Of a stretch of DNA of 64,000 bases, positions 24,544 to 33,880 are shown one piece after another. The position numbers and the translations under genes were made by a program. The stretch covers positions 88,451,845 through 88,515,844 of the forward strand of contig NC_087062.1 of the NCBI RefSeq assembly GCF_963678635.1, read 5' to 3'. A model generated the notes under the pieces. That model worked only from the letters and a program-made list of their open reading frames with translations. It made no database searches and was not told where the DNA came from. Every line of letters begins with the position of its first letter. The first letter of the stretch is position 1. The stretch comes from Symsagittifera roscoffensis. Its lineage: Eukaryota; Xenacoelomorpha; Acoela; Convolutidae.

Positions 24544-25497
24544 GTTGTTGTGAATTTTCAGTAGGATACTGATGGGATGATATGCCCAAAGTTCTCAAAA
24601 TTTTGTCCAGTTATTTCGGCACATGTTGCAGTCACAGAAGAGGACCCATGTGCACTTGTTTTGTTCTGAGAATTGATCGTCGAAAACTTTCCACATCATC
24701 TGTATCAATCTTCGCTTTAAGCTTCGCATTTCTCGGAATTCAATTTTCTGATTTAGTCGGTTTATTAGACGGCACGTCCTGAATATAAACTCTCCTCTAG
24801 CTTTTTCAGTTCTGGTCTTGTTTAGGTTGAACACTTCTTTCGTTCTTCCTGGATTTTCATTTTTTGCTGGGAGCTTAATGTGATCGTTTTCTTCATGCAT
24901 GAAATTCGCCATCATCAGTAACTCGTTCAGCTGGAGAAACAACGCCAGAGGCAGGATGTTTAACAATCTCAGCTGCTCTGTATAGTCAAAATCGTTTCTT
25001 GTGATCCATTTTAAGACTTTCTTTTGGAACCTTTCTAATCTCCCTAAGTCGCTTCTTGAGATATTGCAAATAATTAGACCATACGTTAGAACAGGAAGTA
25101 TTAAGGATTTGTACAGACCAAGTTTTATGCGCATTTTGACTTTGAATTCTAAGTTTCTGCGGATGCAGTAGAACGTTTTATTCGCTTTCGACATTCTTGA
25201 GTCAATATGGGTTGTCCATGTTAAATTATTGGACACATATATTCCTAGATCCTTTATCACATTCGAGCTTTCCACTGCTGTTTCACAAAGAATGAATTCG
25301 TGTTGATTTCCTCTAAATTCGACTTTAAAACATTTGTCCAGTGCCAGACTCATCTTGTTTTTGTCTACCCAGTTTTTAACGCCTTTTAGGTCCTGCTGGA
25401 TGTCCTTTGTGTCTACAATCACTGCTAGTAATTTTAGGTCGTCTGCAAAGATAAATGGGTCACTAAATTTCAATACTTCAGAAGGATCATTTATAAA
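24544..25497 (-). pseudogene. LINE reverse-transcriptase 3' part (first duplicated copy)
   Basis: On the minus strand, the C-terminal part of a non-LTR reverse transcriptase is encoded at 24595-about 25495, with FADDLKLL (the F-A-D-D catalytic motif) near the left end of its preserved part and the typical thumb segment WVDKNKMSLALDKC. The element ends in a (CAA)n tail on its own strand. The right end is cut by the duplication join, beyond which the antisense frame is not LINE. It resembles the CR1/Jockey type of element, but the exact clade cannot be told by eye. Confidence 0.8.
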
Positions 25498-25506
25498 GGA
25501 TCGAAG

Positions 25507-26450
25507 AGAGGACTGGAGTGAGATCTGGGGGGAAGAGCTCCGGAGTCTAGAAAAAGAAAACACAAGTGACTTTGATAGATAGAATACGATTAGAAAGCGA
25601 TGAATAGTGCCCCCGCCATGGAAGAAAACGACGTGACGCATGAGAAAATGATGGAGTTTGAACCTCTGTTGGAAGCTTTGGGAGAACGCAATCTCCGGAG
25701 AATCAATCTGACACACGGGGAATGCCCTTGCCATTGTCTGGCACAGACAGTTTGGTACCCGGAGCACTCGAACCTCTGCTTGGTATGGGAAGTGGATGAA
25801 ATTCGGTCAATAGGGCTACTCAGTCACCAGCAGAAGGTCCCTCTTTTTGTGGTGAGCTCGATGCTAGCGTTGCAATGGATCGAGGAGAACGTGACCAAAT
25901 ATCGAGAGTCGAGAGCACCAACAGTGGAGCCAATACATGCCATTGACTACAGCCGGAGGCTTGAGTTGTTCGAGACTGCGTTCAAGTATTCGCTGTGCCC
26001 AAGGAGGTGAGGCACGTGTGGAGTCACATGAGATTCTTTTCATGGTTTCGAGCGACGCTGACATCTTGGCTGTACACGGTGACGAAGAATCACATGAGGA
26101 AGCAACAGAAACAATATCGACAGTTCCTAGCCGAGATCGGGCCAGAGGCCTTCAAGAGACCCTGGCTATCTCATCGTATTGCGAAAACCGAGGATTGGAA
26201 AAGGGTTGGTGGAGTGTCTCGAGATAACAGCAAAGTGAGGGAATCGATATTGGAGGAGGACTTGGCGAAGAACGTGAGCCTGAGCTTGCACAATTCCTTC
26301 TGCTTGAATAGGGAATCAAAAGTGAAGGGTCTACCGAACCAGGCGAAAAAAGTACATGAGCAAAAGGATTGGATGCGAGCTTACGAACAGCTGAAAGCAT
26401 GGGAAGAAGTCGTGATCAGTTTCGATGATGAAGAAGAACTGGCGAGGTAA
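25507..26450 (+). pseudogene. Duplicated end of the last polyprotein block, copy 2
   Basis: Second copy of 22966-23909, with the same frameshift between 25600-26010 and 25995-26450. Only a few substitutions separate the two, so the duplication is much younger than the decay of copy 2. Confidence 0.85.
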
Positions 26451-27080
26451 ATTAAGGTGTCGAGTGTGTCAGGACCCAGTACCTCGAGGACGAGGGGCAC
26501 GAATTGAACGGGGGTGTTCAGGGGTTGGTTCTTGAGTCGTGAGCGGGGGAAATAAAAAGAAGCTTGAGTGTGAACTCAGATGAAATCTGAGGGCACGGAA
26601 AAAAAATGTTAAAAGAAAATTATTGTTATTAGTTTACTATACCTACTATATAAATCCAAATGCTGCATGACAATTTTCTGAAAAGGCAAAACAAAAGAAA
26701 TTTTAATGATAGCTTACAGAGTGGAAAATCAGAGTGCAGGTGTATGCAGGTGTATGCAGAGGTGTACTCAACTTTCCGGGGGCTCACTGACAGACGACGG
26801 CACGCGATGAGGACATCGATCTTGAGTCCGGCGAGTATGTACCAGTCGGTCATTTTTGGAAGTTTGACCTTGAGCAACGTTTAGTCTTGATTTTGGGGTG
26901 AAATGTGATTTTTCAAAAATTCGAATTGAGCATGTCATGCTCAAGTTTCTCGCGACAACTGGAAATACAAGAAAATAAGATCAGAAGAATCGAACTACAA
27001 TCGGGGGAAAGTAGTACATAAAATAGGAGCATGAAATTGCAATTCGCAAGTTCGCCGTATAAATCGATTGAGAGTGGAGC
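26451..27080 (+). repeat. Duplicated 3' UTR and LTR piece of copy 2
   Basis: Second copy of 23910-24543. The LTR part starts at about 26838. No additional feature is present. Confidence 0.85.
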
Positions 27081-28496
27081 TGTTGTTGTTGTTGTTGTTG
27101 TTGTTGTTGTGAATTTTCAGTAGGATACTGATGGGATGATATGCCCAAAGTTCTCAAAATTTTGTCCAGTTATTTCGGCACATGTTGCAGTCACAGAAGA
27201 GGACCCATGTGCACTTGTTTTGTTCTGAGAATTGATCGTCGAAAACTTTCCACATCATCTGTATCAATCTTCGCTTTAAGCTTCGCATTTCTCGGAATTC
27301 AATTTTCTGATTTAGTCGGTTTATTAGACGGCACGTCCTGAATATAAACTCTCCTCTAGCTTTTTCAGTTCTGGTCTTGTTTAGGTTGAACACTTCTTTC
27401 GTTCTTCCTGGATTTTCAATTTTTGCTGGGAGCTTAATGTGATCGTTTTCTTCATGCATGAAATTCGCCATCATCAGTAACTCGTTCAGCTGGAGAAACA
27501 ACGCCAGAGGCAGGATGTTTAACAATCTCAGCTGCTCTGTATAGTCAGAATCGTTTCTTGTGATCCATTTTAAGACTTTCTTTTGGAACCTTTCTAATCT
27601 CCCTAAGTCGCTTCTTGAGATATTGCAAATAATTAGACCATACGTTAGAACAGGAGGTATTAAGGATTTGTACAGACCAAGTTTTATGCGCATTTTGACT
27701 TTGGATTCTAAGTTTCTGCGGATGCAATAGAACGTTTTATTCGCTTTCGACATTCTTGAGTCAATATGGGTTGTCCATGTTAAATTATTGGACACATATA
27801 TTCCTAGATCCTTTATCACATTCGAGCTTTCCACTGCTGTTTCACAAAGAATGAATTCGTGTTGATTTCCTCTAAATTCGACTTTAAAACATTTGTCCAG
27901 TGCCAGACTCATCTTGTTTTTGTCTACCCAGTTTTCAACGCTTTTTAGGTCCTGCTGGATGTCCTTTGTGTCTACATTCACTGCTAGTAATTTTAGGTCG
28001 TCTGCAAAGATAAATGGTTCACTAAATTTCAATACTTCAGAAGGATCATTTATAAAGATACAGAAGAATAATGGACCAATCAACAATCCTTGTGGTACGC
28101 CACTTGTAATTTCTAAAGTTTCTGATGAGAAATTGTCAGCACGAACAAATTGTTTCCTGGTGCTGAGATAGTCTGCGATTATTTCAAGGAAACAGCCTCC
28201 AACTCCAATGTTGCTCATTTTCTTTAGTAGTTCATAAAGTGGGACTTTGTCGAATGCCTAAGAGAAGTCGGTATAGAATGTGATCACATGGTTTTCAGCG
28301 TTCTTGTCAATTACTTCGTAGATTTCTTTCAAGAAAGATAACATGTTTGTAACAACTGAACGGTTTTTAACAAAACCGTGCTGACTTCTTGTGAGTAGTT
28401 TGATGAAATGGTTATACAACGCTGGATACATGCATTTTTCCAGGAGTTTACTCATGATATTTAGGAGTGACACCGTCCGGTAGTTTTCCATTAGTA
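27081..28496 (-). pseudogene. LINE reverse transcriptase fragment (longer copy)
   Basis: On the minus strand the frame runs from about 28496 to a stop at 27154. It starts inside the reverse transcriptase (ENYRTVSLLNIMSKLLEKCM, then RSQHGFVKNRS), has one in-frame TAG at 28258 between TDFS and AFDKVP, then SGVPQGLLIGPLFFCIFIND and the FADD motif. The protein ends in a C-terminal part typical of CR1/Jockey-like elements. The endonuclease and ORF1 are absent, so this is a 5'-truncated insertion, as is usual for LINEs. The tail is a (CAA)n tract of about nine units at 27082-27110. It lies antisense inside the copy 2 LTR. Confidence 0.85.
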
Positions 28497-28980
28497 TCAT
28501 TCTTAGAGAAAGAACAAGTCGTGACGAGAAGAGAGAAAGAAGATTGAGTGGACCAGAGTGAACATTCGGTGGAAAGGTGGACAGCTGAAGCTGCTGAATG
28601 GTCAAAACAGAAAACTTGTGTCTAGAGTTAAAACTTATTCACTTCAAACTTCTTGAGTTAAACTTGATTACTGGATCAATTCTAGAGTTGCTTATCAATT
28701 TAGTTACTCGATTATAGAAGATTCCCAAATTCTCGCATATAAGATTCCCAAATTCTGAATTCCGCTATAACCATCGAACTGGAACATTACTGTTCCCTTT
28801 AACATGTAAAACTGATTTCCTTCGTAAGTCTTTCTTATTTACATCAATCAGAAACCTTAACACAATAATCCGAACCTTGTATAATCGAAAACTACCGTAC
28901 ACATTGACAAAAACTCTGATAAAAAATTTCATCATAAGAAAAGATGACACCCTGTTACCCAATAAGGAGAGTCTTTCCGC
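28497..28980 (+). mobile_element. 3' LTR of copy 2, middle piece
   Basis: After the LINE the LTR resumes, with CAGAGTGAACATTCGGTGGA, GGTGGACAGCTGAAG and GTGTCTAGAGTTAAAACTTA, which match copy 3 LTR positions about 30020-30100. From about 28720 the match becomes weak; this part may be diverged LTR or another small insertion. It ends at the hAT target duplication. Confidence 0.65.
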
Positions 28981-28988
28981 ATCCAAGG
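28981..28988. repeat. hAT target-site duplication, left (ATCCAAGG)
   Basis: Eight bases ATCCAAGG directly precede the CAGGG end of the hAT element and are repeated exactly at 54135-54142. Eight-bp duplications are the rule for hAT transposons. Confidence 0.95.
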
Positions 28989-29208
28989 CAGGGATATCGA
29001 TTCGAATCCGAGTATTGGACCCGAATACCGAGTATTCGGCACTTCGAAGCCGAATCCGAATATTAAAATTTTGAAATCCGAATATCGAATCCGAATATTT
29101 TTTTTTTGCCGAATACCGAATAATCCAGGGTCCACTGCTAAAAAACCCGAATATTCCGAATATTGGTTTACTGTTTTGATTCACAATATTTTTCTGTTTT
29201 TTTTTAAG

Positions 29209-29691
29209 ATGGCTAATGTAGAAGAGTCTGATGTCGCTGCCGAGTGCGAGTATAGAAAAGAAAAAGGAGTGGCAAAATGGCATGAAAAGTTTCTTGTGGA
29301 ATATCGAGGTGGTAGAAAAACGGAAGGAAGAAAGTGCATTAAATGCAATGTTTTGATTAAGAGTATTGGGGCGTCAACGACTTTGATGACTAAACACACG
29401 CAAATGTGTGATAGCAAAACGGTCCAAACTGTCATTGCATCGGACCAAACTGTAATTCCTTTCAAGCGGGCTAGAGTTCAAGACGGCTTGAATGAAGTTG
29501 CTAAACTTGTATATGAAGACAATATACCAGTGTACAAAGTTGTGCGTTCTCCAACGTTACAATCATTTTTTAAGCAGCTTCACTTTAGTAAAGTCACCTA
29601 CTGTTCAGTCAACAATGCGCTGGAGGTAAATTACCAAACAGCAGTACAGAAAATTAAAGATTTGATAGTAACACGTGATAAGCGACAAATG
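29209..29691 (+). pseudogene. hAT transposase, N-terminal part
   Basis: The ATG at 29209 opens a frame of 161 codons. A BED-type zinc finger is seen: KCIKCNVLIKS with two cysteines and a later H...C pair (KHTQMC), the DNA-binding domain of many hAT transposases. The frame runs without a break up to the insertion point of the giant LTR element. It continues in phase at 52653, and the combined length would be about 550 codons, which is normal to slightly short for the family. In-frame codons running from 29071 are untranslated leader. Confidence 0.85.
29688..29691. repeat. Target-site duplication of copy 3, left (AATG)
   Basis: AATG precedes the 5' LTR and recurs at 52649-52652. If the last A is counted in the LTR (TGT...ACA ends), the duplication is only ATG; the shared A makes the exact cut ambiguous. 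Short duplications of 4-6 bp are usual for Ty3/Gypsy elements. Confidence 0.75.
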
Positions 29692-30606
29692 TGTGCCAGT
29701 CGGTCATATTTGGAAGTTTGACCTTGAGAGGAGCAAAAAACACTTGATTTTGGAGTGAAATTTAATTTTTCAAAATTTCTAATGGAATCTGTCATGCACG
29801 ATTTTCTCGCGAGAACTGAAAATCAGAAAAAGAAGTTAGAACAATTTCAGAACAATTGAGTCGCACACGCGGGAAAGTTGTAAGAAAAAGCAGTAGGAAA
29901 TTGCTATTCGCAATTTCCATCACTATAATAATCGAGAGTGGAGCTGTCCCATCTGTGACAGAGACGAGAGCATTCCCTCGAATTGGATTATAACGACTGG
30001 AGTATTATTCGGAACTGGACTAGAGTGAACCTTCGGTGGAAAGGTGGACAGCTTGAGTGTCCTAATGGTTCACAAGAAAACTATTGTCTAGAGTATAAAC
30101 TCGTTCTCATTGTCAAAACTATAAAACATTAGACTCATTTAGTTACGTTATTTAATTCTTGAGTTAACTACCGACTGGATTATTTCCCACTTCTTGAGCG
30201 TGCTACTATGTGAGTACAAATTTAAATTCCTAGAGTGTGTTTTATAATTGTTATGTTGAGGTAAGGCGAGTTTTAGGTTGATCCATCTGAAATGGATCAA
30301 AGTTCCACTGTCTAATAAAAAGTAACTTAACGGATTGTTCCAACCCGGTTTTTAACGGCGTTCATGTATTTTGGGTATCTAGAGACCTAAGTATGGGGAC
30401 GTTTCTAATTCTAGAGTGGGGGGATATTTTAGTAGTAGCCTTTAAGCTGTAACGGGTCGTAGTCTCATGTCACAAACGAACCGAACTGGCTCCGACCGTT
30501 CTTGAGGTAGAAAAACACAAGAGATGGTGTCCCTGACCCTTGAGCCAGTGGTTATAGGGCCTATTTTTCTTAAGCCTCATGTGTGACTGCAGTAGACGAA
30601 TGTTAC
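29692..30606 (+). repeat. 5' LTR of copy 3
   Basis: This LTR is 915 bp, starting TGTGCCAGTC and ending GAATGTTAC(A). It is collinear with 51734-52648, and I find about four mismatches, all within the first 150 bp. Inside are a TATA-like CTATAATAATCG near 29930 and an AATAAA in CTAATAAAAAG near 30313, plausible promoter and polyadenylation signals. It also holds about 11 copies of CTTGAG or CTAGAG, all in the sense direction. Confidence 0.95.
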
Positions 30607-30618
30607 ATAGTGTTTTTA

Positions 30619-30633
30619 TGGCGCTCCTGGGTG
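30619..30633 (+). promoter_or_regulatory. Candidate primer-binding site
   Basis: TGGCGCTCCTGGGTG begins 12 bp after the 5' LTR. It starts with TGG, the complement of a tRNA CCA end. It resembles the complement of a eukaryotic tRNA-Asn 3' end, which begins TGGCG and includes CCTGGGTG, with two differences. The host tRNA is not in the window, so the primer identity is a guess. Confidence 0.6.
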
Positions 30634-32109
30634 TTTACGACATCAAGACTACGGAGTCGAACCCACTTGAGACAGCTTCGGGCTGAATGCCCATTCTAGA
30701 GTACCGGCGGTACGGTTCGACAGGAACGTGCAAACCTTCCGGTTGTACCGTGATAGCTTTTTAAGAAAACTCGAGAAAATTTCCTGGTACGCTCTCCGAA
30801 CGAGGCTTAGCTAACCGAGTAAAGGGGGGCAACTAGGGGGACAAAAACACGAGCAAAAAGACAAAAAGCAAAACAAAAAAACCAAAAAAGAATAGAAAAA
30901 GGAACAAAAACCATAAAACAAAAAAAAAAGACAGTGACTTTGACACCAGATCAGTTGGATCAAACCTTTATACTAATTAAATAGTATACCCATACTGTTT
31001 TATAAGTTCGATCGTTTCGATCAACCTAGCAATTTAACCCAGTAACCGTAATAAAGTGCCCGAGTGTGGGGCGTTGTCAAGGGTTTTCAGATAGTTTGGA
31101 ACTTAGCTGGACAACAAGGAAACTTGATTGGAAGAGGTGACCAGCCGAGTGGGAGGGTTGTTCAGGAGTACCTGAGCTGAACCAATAGGAGACTCGACTG
31201 GAAGAGGTGACCGGCCGAGTGGGAAACTGGTTCAGGAACACTTGAGCTGAACCAATAGGAGACTGGACTGGAACAGGTGACCAGTCGAGTGGGAAAGCAG
31301 CCAAGAAGGATTTGAGAGTTCTCGAGTTCTCAAGTTGGGCAGAACGGGTATCGTTAGAATCCACATTACATTATAGGAGATAAGTGTAAAATTGGATAAG
31401 CGAAATCCCCCAGTTTTGAGGAACGTTTTTACTTGAGCAGGCCTGGAAACAGGTCTACGGTTTTCTCTTGAGAGGTTTAGCACCCGGCGCTTAAAGTAAT
31501 TTTTAGGCTTAAGAAGGGGGGCTAGAAAGGGGGGAGGTTAGAAGGGGGACTGGTTAGGCTAGAGGTGAGCGGTTGCAAATTGTAAAAAGGGGAGAAACTA
31601 GAGTAACTAATTAATCGACATCGTTGACTTAGTTACATTAGCCATAACACGCGTTGGTGATAATAGGTGAATATCCAAAATTCAACTCGAGTTAAGACTG
31701 GTACGCTGGTTGGTTTGGTAGGGGGGACCGGATATAGACAGCTTTTGTGATACCCCATAATATCACTAGTGGGGGGAGGAAAACGCGTGGCAATTAGGTA
31801 CCAGACATTTTTTTTTAGACGAAAGGTAGACATTGGTCACCTTTGAATTTCAGGTGGGCTCATTTTTCTGTTTTTATTATTTTTCTTACTTAGATTTTTG
31901 TTGCATTTTAGTGAGGATTTGTGTTTGGTTTTATACGAACAGGTGATCACAAGATACCTGCGCACCTACATTGAAATAGAAACAACCAAAAAGAAGAGGG
32001 GGGTCAGCATTTGGCTTTTAAGAGAGGGTTTTTGGGAAAATTTTACTAGAGCTTGAGTGGTGGTACAAGGTACGGTGATTCAAGAAGACCCTACAACGAG
32101 GAAGACACT
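30634..32109 (+). other. 5' leader of copy 3, upstream part
   Basis: This non-coding stretch includes a segment with several short complementary arms (about 30640-30770, for example ACCGGCGGTACGGTTCG) that may be a packaging or dimer structure, and A-rich DNA at 30840-30935. Three 70-80-bp repeats lie at about 31110-31300, and pieces after 31370 are conserved with copy 2. No gene is supported. Confidence 0.6.
31110..31300. repeat. Three leader repeats of about 70-80 bp
   Basis: The core GGAAGAGGTGACCAGCCGAG with small changes recurs near 31118, 31199 and 31269. Each is followed by GTGGGA and, in two cases, TGAGCTGAACCAATAGGAGAC. One or two such cores are also present in copy 2 at about 9210-9270. 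No function can be read off. Confidence 0.8.
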
Positions 32110-32870
32110 CCGTGACGAGTCTTGGGACAGTACCGAAGAAGTCTTGGGACAGAGCAGTCTTGGGACAGTGGTCTTGGGACAGGGTCTTGGGACAGTGGTC
32201 TTGGGACAGGGTCTTGGGACAGTGGTCTTGGGACAGGGTCTTGGGACAGTGGTCTTGGGACAGTGGTCTTGGGACAGGGTCTTGGGACAGGGTCTTGGGA
32301 CAGGGTCTTGGGACAGTGGTCTTGGGACAGGGTCTTGGGACAGGGGTCTTGGGACAGTGGTCTTGGGACAGGGGTCTTGGGACAGGGTCTTGGGACAGTG
32401 GTCTTGGGACAGTGGTCTTGGGACAAGGGTCTTGGGACACTAGTCTTGGGACACTAGCCTTGGGACACTGGTCTTGGGACACTGGTCTTGGGACAGTAGT
32501 CTTGGGACACTAGCCTTGGGACAGTAGTCTTGGGACACCAGCCTTGGGACACTGGTCTTGGGACACTACCCTTGGGACACTAGTCTTGGGACAGTAGTCT
32601 TGGGACACTAGCCTTGGGACACTAGTCTTGGGACAGTAGTCTTGGGACACTAGCCTTGGGACACTGGTCTTGGGACACTACCCTTGGGACACTAGTCTTG
32701 GGACAGTAGTCTTGGGACAGTAGTCTTGGGACACTAGCCTTGGGACACTAGTCTTGGGACAGTAGTCTTGGGACACTAGTCTTGGGACAGTAGTCTTGGA
32801 ACAGTGGCCTTGGTACAAGGGTCTTAGGACACTAGCGGAGAGTACTGTGATAGTGACGAATAGTCTTGGG
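32110..32870. repeat. Leader array of copy 3 (14-bp units)
   Basis: More than 50 units of about 14 bp based on GGTCTTGGGACAGT (first half) and CTTGGGACACTAGT (second half). It occupies the same leader position as the 63-bp arrays of copies 1 and 2, whose units contain a related core (GGTCCTAGGACAGT). Open frames on both strands here (up to 154 codons) are repeat by-products. A function as a protein-binding array in the leader is possible but not shown. Confidence 0.92.
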
Positions 32871-33129
32871 ACGGTATAAAAATTGAAGTAAAATTACAAC
32901 AAGTGTGTCTTAAGACAAAATAAGACAAATCGAAATAGGTACGGTTGAGACCACATTAAGGGAAATTTTTCAAAGGTTTTAGAAAGAGAGCTACAACAAG
33001 GTTTTTAACACGTTGTACAAAATTTGTTACCACAAAAAATTTTTTTTTTGTTTTATTATTTTTTTTATTCTTAGAATAGAATCGTGTATATAATAAAATT
33101 GTAAATAAAAGCAGTTGTAAATAGAAATA
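32871..33129 (+). other. AT-rich segment between array and gag, copy 3
   Basis: AT-rich, with long T runs near 33040-33070. It corresponds in position to 5931-6061 and 11561-11690. No feature can be defined. Confidence 0.5.
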
Positions 33130-33846
33130 ATGAGGCGGAGTAGGGTACCGGTGCTCGAAAAAAGGTCAAGTGGATCAAACACGAAATATGATTCATCGCT
33201 GCGCGGAACGACATCAACAGGCCCAAAGATAACAAAGAAGAACTTTTCAGTTAACATGGTCAGTACGAGGAGTGGCACCGAGAGCAAGACACGAGAAGAT
33301 GTGGGGGAAAAACAGGTGGAGCCCACAATCGAAATCGACCTAGAGACACCAGACCAGAGCGTAGATGAAGTGGAGAAGAGGACAACGGAATCCACACCGA
33401 TGCCCCACGTGGAAGACCAAAGTCCAAAAACCGTGGAGTTTTCACGAATCGACGCATTGGAAGACACAACAGGCAATACCCGAGAGACTGTGAAAAACGA
33501 CTCTCAAGTGAAAAAGACATCCTTCACAGACAAGTTTGCAATGATGGTCGGACTCAAATCGAAAGAAAACGTGACTGAAGAACCAAAAACAGAAAGAGCA
33601 CGAACATTTGGTACAGTGAGCACAAAAGCGACAGAAGCCGGCCAGAATGAGGAACAAGCTAAAGCAGAGGCTACGGCCGAAGAGAAACCGACGGCTGACC
33701 ATGAAGAGACTACCATCGAGCTGGGCGACTTGTTGGCGAAATTAAATCAGATCGACAAAAGACTTAAGAACAGTGAAGAAGACAGAGAGGTGATAAAAAA
33801 AGGAGATAAGATACAACAAGCACGAGTATCTAGACAGTTATTTTAA
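33130..33846 (+). CDS. Gag N-terminal segment, copy 3
   Basis: The ATG at 33130 starts a 238-codon frame matching the start of copy 1 and copy 2 Gag. It is low-complexity, charged and threonine-rich, ending in a helix-rich segment (LGDLLAKLNQIDKRLKNSEE). The frame diverges from the homologous protein at an A-run (about 33796-33802): copy 1 has five As where copy 3 has seven. The remainder of Gag continues in the next frame, which overlaps and is picked up again from about 33800. The short out-of-frame end before the stop is not part of the family protein. This is either a one-base lesion in a homopolymer, a sequence error, or a +1 recoding site. Confidence 0.75.
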   Translation: MRRSRVPVLEKRSSGSNTKYDSSLRGTTSTGPKITKKNFSVNMVSTRSGTESKTREDVGEKQVEPTIEIDLETPDQSVDEVEKRTTESTPMPHVEDQSPKTVEFSRIDALEDTTGNTRETVKNDSQVKKTSFTDKFAMMVGLKSKENVTEEPKTERARTFGTVSTKATEAGQNEEQAKAEATAEEKPTADHEETTIELGDLLAKLNQIDKRLKNSEEDREVIKKGDKIQQARVSRQLF

Positions 33847-33880
33847 CCTAGCTAAGGCAACAGAGGAGAGACTCAAGGAA

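Larger units (their letters stand above)
22957..25497. repeat. Tandem duplication, first unit
   Basis: Positions 22957-25497 and 25498-about 28055 are near-identical direct copies offset by 2,541 bp, or by 2,559 bp past the (GTT)n tract. The unit contains the end of the copy 2 coding block, its 3' UTR, the first part of the 3' LTR and the 3' part of a LINE. At the join near 25497 LINE sequence runs directly into copy 2 coding sequence, sharing only GAT, which points to an unequal-exchange or end-joining event with minimal homology. Confidence 0.9.
25498..28055. repeat. Tandem duplication, second unit
   Basis: This is the second unit of the 2.54-kb duplication, with only scattered substitutions relative to the first. 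It differs most at about 27082-27110, where the GTT microsatellite has about six more repeats than at about 24541-24551. Beyond about 28055 the LINE continues past the end of the duplicated segment, which shows that this unit holds the original right flank. Confidence 0.9.

Noticed and set aside
25500-25767. N-terminal extension of the LINE protein on the minus strand
   Set aside because: This part is antisense to the duplicated copy 2 coding block; the LINE homology stops at the duplication join near 25497.
29071-29208. Upstream start for the hAT transposase
   Set aside because: This stretch begins with a non-ATG codon and consists of subterminal CGAATA repeats; the first ATG with BED-finger context is 29209.
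32018-32513. Open frames of 111-154 codons in the 14-bp array
   Set aside because: Low-complexity by-products in several frames at once, with no support from other copies.
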